Shown: positions 1-7,043 of the stretch, piece after piece | How the letters are laid out: the number at the start of each line of letters is the position of its first letter | Position numbering within the stretch: the stretch's first letter is position 1 | From: Zeimonas sp041678445 | GTDB taxonomy: Bacteria > Pseudomonadota > Gammaproteobacteria > Burkholderiales > Burkholderiaceae_E | NCBI GenBank assembly: GCA_041678445.1 | Contig: JBAYOD010000009.1 | Coordinates: 1-28,743, forward strand | Direction: 5' to 3' | Length of the DNA stretch: 28,743 nucleotides | Program-made: the position numbers and the translations under genes | The notes under the pieces: model-generated | The model's database searches: none | What the model was told of the DNA's origin: nothing | The model's input: only the letters and a program-made list of their open reading frames with translations

Positions 1-52
1 CGCGACCGAAACGAGTCCGCACTTTTATCCGGAATAAGCGCACGATTCGACC

Positions 53-760
53 ATGCAGCGGCCGAATTCTCGCTGTGCAGAGATTCGGTGCGCAGAAGTG
101 CTTTTGATCAGCGTTTCCTTTGTTCTCGAGGGCAAACCCATCACGGAAAGGCCGAAGGACTCGCACGACATCATTGGCGTCTTTCGCCAGGCACTCAACC
201 CTGGCTGGGCAAACCAGACTCTCAGCTACGGCGAGCCCGTACTGAACCAGCTTCGCGAACGCCACGCGGACCAGATGAGGGAGCGGCCCGAGATTGGACC
301 AGGTGAGTTCAAGACCGTAGCGAACCGCGCCGGCAGCACCGAGTTCGTAGCCCCTCGTCTTGCGAGAGGAACCCTCGTTGAAGGGTCGAGGCTCCTCCCC
401 ACAGTGCCCGCCGGTACAGCCCGGGCCCTCGTGGCAATGTTCCTTGTATCGGAAGTCCACCCGTTCACGGATGGCAACGGGCGACTCGCGCGTCTGGTCA
501 TGAACGCAGAGCTTTCCGTGGCGAACAGCTGTCGCATCATTATTCCGACGCTGTTCAGAGAGGAGTATCTGGATTGTTTGCGCGTACTCACGAGAGACGG
601 GGATCCGAAACCGTTTCTGGACGCCATGCAGTGGATTCACAAATGGACGGCGTCCTTCGAGTACGAGAACCTTGACAAGACCATAGCGGAAATGGGGGCC
701 TGCAATGCATTTGAGAAGTCTCGCACCTTCTACAAATTGTTCTTCCCCTCCAGGGCCTGA
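53..760 (+). CDS. Fic-domain protein (probable AMP/NMP-transferase), N-terminally short, possibly a gene remnant
   Basis: The C-terminal two thirds is a Fic domain. The signature HPFTDGNGRLAR matches HxFx(D/E)GNGRxxR, with the catalytic His, the acidic metal ligand and the nucleotide-binding Gly/Asn/Arg all present. The motif is preceded by the NRAG and FVAP segments and the MFLVSEV helix. Fic enzymes usually transfer AMP or another NMP from a nucleotide to a hydroxyl of a target protein; no target can be read here. The protein is 235 aa, whereas similar Fic proteins are commonly 350-450 aa and carry an N-terminal helical part with an inhibitory (S/T)xxxE(G/N) motif, which I do not see. The frame is closed upstream by a TAA at 35-37, and I see no good Shine-Dalgarno before the ATG. 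The gene may therefore be 5'-truncated or frameshifted. The domain call is firm; functionality is uncertain. Confidence 0.8.
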   Translation: MQRPNSRCAEIRCAEVLLISVSFVLEGKPITERPKDSHDIIGVFRQALNPGWANQTLSYGEPVLNQLRERHADQMRERPEIGPGEFKTVANRAGSTEFVAPRLARGTLVEGSRLLPTVPAGTARALVAMFLVSEVHPFTDGNGRLARLVMNAELSVANSCRIIIPTLFREEYLDCLRVLTRDGDPKPFLDAMQWIHKWTASFEYENLDKTIAEMGACNAFEKSRTFYKLFFPSRA

Positions 761-789
761 AGCGAGCCGGCGGTAGCCGCGGCCCTCGG

Positions 790-810
790 CATCGGGGCGA
801 TGCCCCGGTG
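790..810. terminator. Stem-loop between the convergent fic-like and nitronate monooxygenase genes
   Basis: A 9-bp stem (790-798 with 802-810, one G-T wobble) closes a 3-base GAT loop. It lies in the 79-base gap between two converging genes and could stop transcription from either side. No clear T-tract follows, so intrinsic termination is an inference. Confidence 0.45.
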
Positions 811-839
811 AACCGACCCGCCAGCGCCCGGATCCGCCT

Positions 840-1817
840 TCACCCCGCCAGCATCCCCTCCAGCCGCTGGCGGATCAGCGATTCGGCCTGCTGCATGATG
901 CCGTCGATCAGCTCCTTGACGGTCGGCACGTCGTGGATCAGGCCGGCCACCATGCCGCAGCTCCAGGCGCCGGCTTCCATGTCGCCTTGCAGCATGACGC
1001 GCGGGTAGACGCCGGCAACCAGTTCGCGGATGTCGGCGATCGCGGTGGCAGTGCCTTTCTCGCGTTCGATCTCGATGATGCGTTCGACGGCGCTGTTGGC
1101 CAGCACGCGCTCGGTGTTGCGCAGCGGGCGCATGATCAGCCGTGTGTCGAGTTCGCTGGCGGCGACGATCGCCTGCTTGACGTTCTCGTGCACCGGGGCT
1201 TCCTTCGTGGCGATGAAGCGTGTGCCCATGTTGATGCCGTCGGCGCCGAGCGCCAGGGCGGCGACCAGCGAGCGGCCGTCGGCCATGCCTCCGGAAGCCA
1301 CGAAGGGGATGTCGAGTTCCTCGGCAGCGCGTGGCAGCAGGATGAAGTTGGGGATGTCGTCCTCGCCAGGGTGCCCGCCGCACTCGAAGCCATCGACGCT
1401 GACTGCATCGCAGCCGATGCGTTGCGCCTTCAGTGAGTGGCGCACCGAGGTGCACTTGTGGATGACCTTGATGTCACCGGCCTTCAAGGCGGGCATGTAG
1501 GCCTCGGGGCTGCGGCCAGCGGTTTCGACGATGCGTACACCGCCCTGGATGATCGCGTCGATGTATTCGGGGTAGGGCGGATCGGCAAATCCAGGCAGGA
1601 AGGTCAGGTTCACGCCGAAGGGCTTGTCGGTCATCTCCCGGCAGCGAGCGATCTCGCGGGCCAGTTTCTCCGGCGTTCCCTGTGTGAGTCCGGTGATGAT
1701 GCCCAGGCCGCCCGCATTGGAGACGGCGGCTGCCAGTTCGGCGAAACCAACATAGTGCATGCCGCCCTGGATGACGGGATGCTCGATACCGAAGAGTTCG
1801 GTGATGCGTGTTTTCAC
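840..1817 (-). CDS. NAD(P)H-dependent flavin oxidoreductase, nitronate monooxygenase family
   Basis: This is a TIM-barrel FMN enzyme of the nitronate monooxygenase / 2-nitropropane dioxygenase-like family. The GTG at 1817 gives 325 aa starting MKTRITELFGIEHPVIQGGM, which is the family's usual N-terminus. The longer frame opens with a TTG at 1853 and has no ribosome site. The motif GFECGGHPG (about residues 143-151) carries His149, the position of the catalytic base in characterised members. SGGMADG and the following GADG.NMGTRF segment form the FMN phosphate site. Family members oxidise alkyl nitronates to carbonyls and nitrite, but many relatives have other or unknown substrates, so the reaction is not settled. 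The gene stands alone, divergent from the acyltransferase gene. Confidence 0.9.
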   Translation of the reverse strand: MKTRITELFGIEHPVIQGGMHYVGFAELAAAVSNAGGLGIITGLTQGTPEKLAREIARCREMTDKPFGVNLTFLPGFADPPYPEYIDAIIQGGVRIVETAGRSPEAYMPALKAGDIKVIHKCTSVRHSLKAQRIGCDAVSVDGFECGGHPGEDDIPNFILLPRAAEELDIPFVASGGMADGRSLVAALALGADGINMGTRFIATKEAPVHENVKQAIVAASELDTRLIMRPLRNTERVLANSAVERIIEIEREKGTATAIADIRELVAGVYPRVMLQGDMEAGAWSCGMVAGLIHDVPTVKELIDGIMQQAESLIRQRLEGMLAG

Positions 1818-2003
1818 TGTCTGGATTCCGGTCTTGAGGTTGGAGACACGCAATGATAATCGGGCCGGTCAGCCATTGCTGCTGCCTCGCGCCGCAATGG
1901 CCCAGGCAGATGCCTGCGGCGCTATCATCTGGCTGCCGTTTCCGTCATGTCCGCCGTTTTTCCTGCTTCCACCACTTCGGCTGCTCCCGGAATCCTTCAG
2001 ACG

Positions 2004-2924
2004 ATGCTTTCCTTCCTGCCTTCGCCGGTGCGCGGCGTGATCGCCACCGTGTTGCTGATCCTGAACTCGCTGCTGTGGTGCGGCGTGCTGTTCGTGCTGG
2101 CCCTGGTCAAGCTGGTCCTGCCGTTCCCGACGGTGCGCCGGCGGATGGACCCGTTGCTCAACGCGGTGGCGGCGAACTGGATCTCGGGCAACAGCGCGTG
2201 GATGCGGTTGACCCAGCGCTCGGTCTGGGATGTCGAAGGAGTGGAGGCACTCGATCCGGGCGGCTGGTACATGGTCAACGCCAACCACCAGAGCTGGGTC
2301 GACATCTTCGTGCTGCAGCATGTGCTGAACCGCCGGATCCCGCTGCTGAAGTTCTTCCTCAAGCAGGAGCTGATCTGGGTTCCGGTGATGGGCCTGGCCT
2401 GGTGGGCGCTCGATTTCCCGTTCATGCGCCGCCATTCCGACGCCTACCTGCGGGCCCATCCGGAAAAGCGCTTCGAAGACCTGGAAGCCTCGCGGCGCGC
2501 CTGCGAGAAGTTCGCGCTGACGCCCACCAGCGTGATGAACTTTCCCGAGGCAAGCCGGTTCAGCGCGGAAAAACACGCGGCCCAGCGCTCACCCTATCGC
2601 CATCTGCTCAAGCCCAAGGCCGGCGCGATGGCGCTGGCCCTGAGCGTGCTGGGCGACCGTTTCCGCTCCTTCGTCGACGTGACGATCGTTTATCCGGGAG
2701 GCGTGCCGAGCTTCTGGGATTTTCTCTGCGGCCGGATGGACAAGGTGATCGTCCGGGTCAGGCGTCTGGAAATTCCGGTCGAAACCACGGCCGGTGACTA
2801 CGCGAGCGATCCGCGTTTTCGCAAGTCGGTACAGCGCTGGCAACAGGCGCGCTGGGCCGAAAAGGATGCGCAGATCGACGCGCTGCTCAGACCTCACCCG
2901 GACGCGGAATCGACTCGGTCCTGA
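2004..2924 (+). CDS. Membrane acyltransferase of the PlsC/YihG type
   Basis: This is a 1-acylglycerol-3-phosphate acyltransferase-superfamily protein, expected to use acyl-CoA or acyl-ACP to acylate a lysophospholipid at the inner membrane. It has a hydrophobic N-terminal anchor (about residues 10-40), then the catalytic HX4D motif NHQSWVD (about 94-100). FPEASRF (about 180-186) stands where PlsC has FPEGTR, so the acceptor-phosphate motif is a variant. I chose the ATG at 2004 because MLSFLPSPVRG resembles YihG-type N-termini and a GGA lies upstream. An in-frame ATG at 1947 would add 19 unremarkable residues and has no visible ribosome site. The 3' end overlaps the converging cupin gene by 38 bases. 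The substrate is unknown. Confidence 0.88.
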   Translation: MLSFLPSPVRGVIATVLLILNSLLWCGVLFVLALVKLVLPFPTVRRRMDPLLNAVAANWISGNSAWMRLTQRSVWDVEGVEALDPGGWYMVNANHQSWVDIFVLQHVLNRRIPLLKFFLKQELIWVPVMGLAWWALDFPFMRRHSDAYLRAHPEKRFEDLEASRRACEKFALTPTSVMNFPEASRFSAEKHAAQRSPYRHLLKPKAGAMALALSVLGDRFRSFVDVTIVYPGGVPSFWDFLCGRMDKVIVRVRRLEIPVETTAGDYASDPRFRKSVQRWQQARWAEKDAQIDALLRPHPDAESTRS

Positions 2925-3273
2925 AATCGGCCGGCAGTACGATTTCGAGCAGTTCCAGATCGGCCGAATGCGCGATCTCCCGGTGGCGGACGCCGGGTGA
3001 CTGGTGCACGCAGCTGCCGGCTTCCAGCAGCACCTCGCCGATGCCTTCGTACTCGAAGCGGGCCCAACCCTTCAGGACATAGACGAGTTGCAGCTCGACG
3101 TCGTGGCGATGCCACTCGCCGGTTGCGTTCGTGCCTTCGCGCGCGCGGATCACGTGCATGACGGCCTTGCCGGCGGTGGCTTGCCGGATGCCCAGATCGC
3201 GATACTCGAAATACGACCTGAGGCCATCGGTGACGAACTGTCCGTCACGGGCATGCTGGACGCTGAATTTCAT
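2887..3273 (-). CDS. Small single-domain cupin protein
   Basis: A 128-aa cupin. Motif 1 is GEWHRHDVELQLVYVLKG (His55 and His57, with a Glu about where the third ligand is expected). Motif 2 is GSCVHQSPGVRH (His97). These residues normally bind Fe, Mn or Zn. The ATG at 3273 follows a GGGGAGA ribosome site by about 7 bases; a GTG one codon upstream is possible. It is the last gene of the SDR/dehydrogenase/cupin operon, 18 bases after the dehydrogenase stop. Stand-alone cupins serve as dioxygenases, isomerases or sensors, so no reaction can be assigned. The context suggests a part in small-molecule catabolism. Confidence 0.85.
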   Translation of the reverse strand: MKFSVQHARDGQFVTDGLRSYFEYRDLGIRQATAGKAVMHVIRAREGTNATGEWHRHDVELQLVYVLKGWARFEYEGIGEVLLEAGSCVHQSPGVRHREIAHSADLELLEIVLPADFRTESIPRPGEV

Positions 3274-3291
3274 CACAGGTTCTCCCCTGGG

Positions 3292-4188
3292 TCACTCGGG
3301 CGTGATCTTCGCGTTGGCGAGCTGCTCCTGGGCCAGCACCAGGGCCGGCACGAAAGCGCTGCCATGGCCGAGCGCGCTGGCGGTAACCAGGCTCTGGTGG
3401 ACCGCTTCGCCGATCTGGGCGGCAACCGGCAGGCTTTCGGCCAGGTGGGTGTAATAGCGAAGATCCTTGCGGGCGTTGTCCAGTTCGAACTTCAGGCCTT
3501 CGAAGTCACCGTCCAGTGTCCGGGCCATTGCCTGGAAGAGCCCCGAGTTGACCCCGCCCGCCGAAACGACGTCGACCAGCCGGCGCGGATCGATGCCGGC
3601 CCGCACGCCGACCGCAAAGGCTTCGGCTGCCGATGTGCAGATCGCCTGCGCGATGAAGTTGTTGAGCAGCTTGACGACGTGGCCAGCACCCGGGCCGCCG
3701 GCGTGGAAGACGTTCTCGCAATAGGCTTCGAGCACTGGCCGGATCGTCGCCAGCACTGCGTCGTCAGCACCCACCATGGTGTTCAGGCGCCCCTGTTCGG
3801 CCTCGACCGGCGTGCGGGTCAAGGGGGCATCGACGAGGGTGACGCCGCGCGCCGCACAGGCTTCGCGCAGCCTGGCCGTCGAGTCGGGTTCGCTGGTCGA
3901 GGCGTCGACGACGATCAGGCCCTGCCCGGGCTCGGTGAGGATGCCGTCGGGCCCGCTCAGCACCTGCTCGACCTGGGGCGAGCCGGTCACACAGACGATG
4001 ACGAGTTCGCAGTCGCGGCCCAGTGCGGCAGGCGTTTCCGCCAGCGAGGCGCCGGCGCTGAGCAGATCGGCCACGCGCTCCCGGTTGCGATGGACGGTCA
4101 ATGACAACTTGAAGCCCCTGGCCAGCAGGCTCCTGGCCATCCCGTGGCCCATCAGGCCGGAAGCACCGACAAATCCGATGTGTTGCAT
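3292..4188 (-). CDS. NAD(P)-dependent beta-hydroxyacid dehydrogenase (3-hydroxyisobutyrate dehydrogenase family)
   Basis: A two-domain dehydrogenase of 298 aa. The Rossmann entry is GFVGASGLMG (residues 5-14). A central DAP segment is at 120-122, and the catalytic lysine is Lys173 in GHVVKLLNNF, with Asn177. The family reversibly oxidises beta-hydroxyacids such as 3-hydroxyisobutyrate, tartronate semialdehyde or 4-hydroxybutyrate. The substrate-binding loop usually read as DAPVSGG is DAPLTRTP here, so the substrate may differ. The ATG at 4188 follows GGAGACCAGGAT and begins exactly at the Rossmann fold. The longer frame from 4227 adds 13 residues of unlikely sequence. It lies between the SDR and cupin genes in one operon. 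Confidence 0.88.
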   Translation of the reverse strand: MQHIGFVGASGLMGHGMARSLLARGFKLSLTVHRNRERVADLLSAGASLAETPAALGRDCELVIVCVTGSPQVEQVLSGPDGILTEPGQGLIVVDASTSEPDSTARLREACAARGVTLVDAPLTRTPVEAEQGRLNTMVGADDAVLATIRPVLEAYCENVFHAGGPGAGHVVKLLNNFIAQAICTSAAEAFAVGVRAGIDPRRLVDVVSAGGVNSGLFQAMARTLDGDFEGLKFELDNARKDLRYYTHLAESLPVAAQIGEAVHQSLVTASALGHGSAFVPALVLAQEQLANAKITPE

Positions 4189-4236
4189 ATCCTGGTCTCC
4201 GTGGTTCGTTGGTAGTGTCGTTGCCATCAGCTCCGG

Positions 4237-5013
4237 TCAGTCGCCGCGGGCCAGGCCGGCCAGGCGCCCGCCGTCGATGATGAAAGTCTGGCCGGTAGTG
4301 TAGCGGCCGGCCGGAGAGGCCAGGAACACGGCAGCGCCGGCGATCTCGTCGGGCTCGCCGATGCGGCGCAGGGCGGTGTGGGCCACGCTTTGCTCGAGGA
4401 TCCGCGGATCCTCCCAGAGGGCGCGGGCGAAGTCGGTCTTGATCAACCCCGGCGCAATGCAGTTGGCGCGAACGTTGTGACGGCCCCATTCGACGGCCAG
4501 ATTTCGGGCCAGTTGCATGTCGGCCGCCTTCGAGATGCAGTACACACCGATCACGTCCGACCCCTGGAAACCGCCGATCGACGACACGATGATGATCGAG
4601 CCGTCGCCTCGCTCGGCCATCTGGGGCGCAACCAGGTTGCACAGCCAGAAGTTGCTGCGCACGTTGCTGTTCATGATCCGGTCGTAGGCATCGTCGGGCA
4701 TGGAGACCGACGGGCCGAAATACGGGTTGACTGCCGCGTTGCAGACCAGGATGTCGATGCGGCCCCAGTGCTGGTTGACGGTCTCGACCAGGGCCTGCAA
4801 CCGGGCCTTGTCGCCGATGTTGCAGGCTACGGCAATCGCCTCGCCGCCACGCGCGCGGATGCCGGCAGCAACCGTTTCGCAGGCGTCGAGCTTGCGGCTC
4901 GAAATCACGACCCTGGCACCTTGCTCGGCCATTCGCTCGGCGATCGCTCGGCCGATGCCCCGGCTGGCGCCGGTGATGACGGCGACCTTGCCGCCCAGAT
5001 CGAAAAGGGACAC
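4237..5013 (-). CDS. Short-chain dehydrogenase/reductase (SDR, classical type)
   Basis: A 258-aa classical SDR. The cofactor motif is TGASRGIG (14-21), NAA is at 92-94, and the catalytic set is Ser145, Tyr158 and Lys162 (YCISK). PG.I.T follows the active site, and the C-terminus ends in TGQTFIIDGG. It oxidises or reduces a hydroxyl/ketone with NAD(P). The arginine after the first strand (SSRK) is compatible with NADPH use but does not prove it. The start is a GTG at 5013, 6 bases after a strong AAGGAGAG; the longer frame begins far upstream without support. It heads the operon with the beta-hydroxyacid dehydrogenase and cupin genes, which suggests consecutive redox steps on one compound. Confidence 0.9.
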   Translation of the reverse strand: MSLFDLGGKVAVITGASRGIGRAIAERMAEQGARVVISSRKLDACETVAAGIRARGGEAIAVACNIGDKARLQALVETVNQHWGRIDILVCNAAVNPYFGPSVSMPDDAYDRIMNSNVRSNFWLCNLVAPQMAERGDGSIIIVSSIGGFQGSDVIGVYCISKAADMQLARNLAVEWGRHNVRANCIAPGLIKTDFARALWEDPRILEQSVAHTALRRIGEPDEIAGAAVFLASPAGRYTTGQTFIIDGGRLAGLARGD

Positions 5014-5191
5014 GGGTTCTCTCCTTGGTGAGCTTCGCTTGAACGGATCCAGTGTGCATTTTGCCCAGAGCGGGCCGGTCATCGTCCGCAGGGCCCGTTT
5101 TGTCGGTCCGGAAAGGCTTTTGGCGGCCGGCTGGGCCAGAGTGCGATCAGCACTGCTGCGCACGAGTCCAAGGTCCGTGGAGAGTTCGACG

Positions 5192-5740
5192 ATGTCAAGT
5201 TATGCCGGAGATACGCTGCTGTATCGAAACCGGGTATTCCGGCTCAGTGTCCGGCCTCTGGAAACCTGGTTCAGGCTGCTCGGGCGGCGGCCGCAGTTGC
5301 GACGCCCGATCCACGCCGCGCCCGGCGCCGCCGATTACTCGGCAACCTGGGAGATCTGCGACGACGGCCTGTTGCGGTTGGTCGGCCTGACGGGCAGCTG
5401 GCCGAACGCCAATCCGCTTGCGCTCGGACACCTGTTTCCATTCTCCGAAGGTTCGGTCGTGGCCAGCTGGTTCAACGGCACCTTGCGAGGCATGCGGGTC
5501 GGACCCAGCGGCTTTTCGGCGGCGCTGGCCGGTGAGGACCAGGCTCCGGGCCGGGCCGACGGGCCGGCAACCCGCAACGCGCTGGCTCCCGGTGCCGTGG
5601 CCGCCGGCCTTGCCGGGTTGGTCATGGCCGATCTGGCCCTCGAACTGCGTGCCGGGCGTGTTCTCGACGCCGACGGACAGCCGGTTTCCGAGCGCGTCGT
5701 CAGCCCGGACACACCGGACTGGACGGTCATCCTGATCTGA
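5192..5740 (+). CDS. Conserved-looking protein of unknown function, 182 aa
   Basis: I do not recognise a family with certainty. The ATG at 5192 follows GGAGAG by about 7 bases and opens a 182-aa protein. There is no signal peptide. The only strongly hydrophobic run is an Ala/Gly/Leu-rich stretch at about residues 130-150, which is more helix-like than a clear membrane span. The first 105 residues are aromatic-rich and patterned (LYRNRVFRL, PLETWF, IHAAPG, ATWEI, LVGLTGSWP, LFPF, ASWFNGTLRG), which looks like a small compact beta-rich domain. The C-terminal half is low-complexity, with Ala, Gly and Pro. It is divergent from the SDR operon and ends 3 bases before the converging MFS stop. Codon use looks like the neighbours', so the gene is probably real. 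Confidence 0.75.
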   Translation: MSSYAGDTLLYRNRVFRLSVRPLETWFRLLGRRPQLRRPIHAAPGAADYSATWEICDDGLLRLVGLTGSWPNANPLALGHLFPFSEGSVVASWFNGTLRGMRVGPSGFSAALAGEDQAPGRADGPATRNALAPGAVAAGLAGLVMADLALELRAGRVLDADGQPVSERVVSPDTPDWTVILI

Positions 5741-5743
5741 GCC

Positions 5744-6964
5744 TCAGACGGGCGGATGCTGGCCGGCCTGCCTGAGCAGGCGCCAGGCGCAGAAAGTGGC
5801 CACCGCGGAGCACGCGCCGCAGGTGAGCAGCGCCCAATCGTAGTTGCCTGTGATATCGAACAGCGCACCGGCAGCCACCGGTCCGACCAGTGCGCCGAAG
5901 CCCGCCCCGGTATAGAGCACTCCGATGATGCCGGACACGGCCCGCACACCGTACAGGTCGGTACAGATCGGTGGCATCAGCGATACCAACCCCCCGTAGG
6001 ACAAGCCGAAGAGCAGGCCGAACAGCGCAAAGGCCAGGTAGCTGCTGGCGAGCGCCCAGATCACGAAACTCGCCCCCAGCACTGCGTACACGAAGAAATG
6101 TGTACGCAGGCGTCCGAAACGGTCGGCCAGCACGCCGATCCCGAAGCGGCCCAGCAGGCTGCCGATCCCGATCAGGCCGACCAACCCGACCGCCCGGGTT
6201 TCGGCGATGCCGGCATCGCGAGCGGCTGCCGAGAGGTGAGCGAAGGGCACGAACATGGCAACGCCGGCTGCCAGCGCGCCGGCGTAGAACCAGCGAAACG
6301 TCGGCGTGCGCACGGCCTGACCCAGGCTGAGGCCGGGCGGGACGGGCGCCGGTTTGCCGTCGCCGCCTGCCGGGCTCCCGTCGGGCGCCAGATTGTGGCG
6401 GGTGGGGTCCCGGTCGAGGAAAAACACGGCGCCATAGCCGAAGACGAGTACGCCCAGAGCCATCCAGCGCATGGCCTCGCGCCAGTCGAGCTGGGCGATC
6501 AGCCAGCTGGCAACCACCGGCACGATCAGGGTGCCGGCGCCGATGCCCGAGCTGGCGATGCCCGAGGCCAGGCCGCGCTGCCGGGTGAACCATGGCTGGA
6601 CCGCTCCCATCGACGGCGTGTAGACGAGGGCGATGCCCAGCCCGATGCCCAAGCCGTACGCGAGATAGATGCTGGACAGGCTGGTTGCCATGCTCGACAG
6701 CAGCAGGCCGATAGCCAGGCAGCTCATGCCGGCCAGGCCAGTGGCGCGCGGGCCGAAGCGGTCGGCCAGTGCGCCGCCGACCGCGCCGAAGGCGAAGTAC
6801 AGCAGCGAGGACAGGCCGAACACCCAGGAAACATCGGCGCGTTGCGCGCCAAAGGCAAGCGACCAGGGCTGGAAGAAGGCGGCGAACGAGTAGGCAACGC
6901 CGAAAATGACGGTCATTGCGGCGAAAGCCGCCCAGACCACATACCAGCCTCGAAAGATCGCCAT
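5744..6964 (-). CDS. MFS transporter, oxalate/formate-antiporter-like (OFA) family
   Basis: A 406-aa major facilitator with about 12 hydrophobic segments. The loop signature GGALADRFGPRA follows helix 2, and its counterpart GIGVLADRFGRLR comes after helix 8. The N-terminus MAIFRGWYVVWAAFAAMTVIFGV is typical of OFA/monocarboxylate-type carriers, which move organic anions across the inner membrane. The substrate is unknown. The ATG at 6964 is preceded by GGAAACGGCGAC. The gene lies 79 bases downstream of the acetolactate-synthase-like gene on the same strand, so import or export of that enzyme's substrate or product is plausible but not shown. Confidence 0.9.
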   Translation of the reverse strand: MAIFRGWYVVWAAFAAMTVIFGVAYSFAAFFQPWSLAFGAQRADVSWVFGLSSLLYFAFGAVGGALADRFGPRATGLAGMSCLAIGLLLSSMATSLSSIYLAYGLGIGLGIALVYTPSMGAVQPWFTRQRGLASGIASSGIGAGTLIVPVVASWLIAQLDWREAMRWMALGVLVFGYGAVFFLDRDPTRHNLAPDGSPAGGDGKPAPVPPGLSLGQAVRTPTFRWFYAGALAAGVAMFVPFAHLSAAARDAGIAETRAVGLVGLIGIGSLLGRFGIGVLADRFGRLRTHFFVYAVLGASFVIWALASSYLAFALFGLLFGLSYGGLVSLMPPICTDLYGVRAVSGIIGVLYTGAGFGALVGPVAAGALFDITGNYDWALLTCGACSAVATFCAWRLLRQAGQHPPV

Positions 6965-6988
6965 GTCGCCGTTTCCGTTCAGGCGTGG

Positions 6989-7014
6989 GCCCGGACCCGG
7001 ATCCGGACCCGGGC
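6989..7014. repeat. GC-only inverted repeat between the ThDP enzyme and MFS genes
   Basis: GCCCGG (6989-6994) pairs with CCGGGC (7009-7014). A second palindrome, CCGGATCCGG, lies in between. It sits in the 79-base intergenic gap and could be an attenuator or processing site. There is no T-tract. Confidence 0.3.
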
Positions 7015-7043
7015 GGCAGGGCAGCGGGTCGACGCTCTGCGGC

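Noticed and set aside
3004..4104. A 366-codon plus-strand frame opposite the dehydrogenase and cupin genes
   Set aside because: The opposite strand has clear Rossmann and cupin motifs with ribosome sites; this frame has none.
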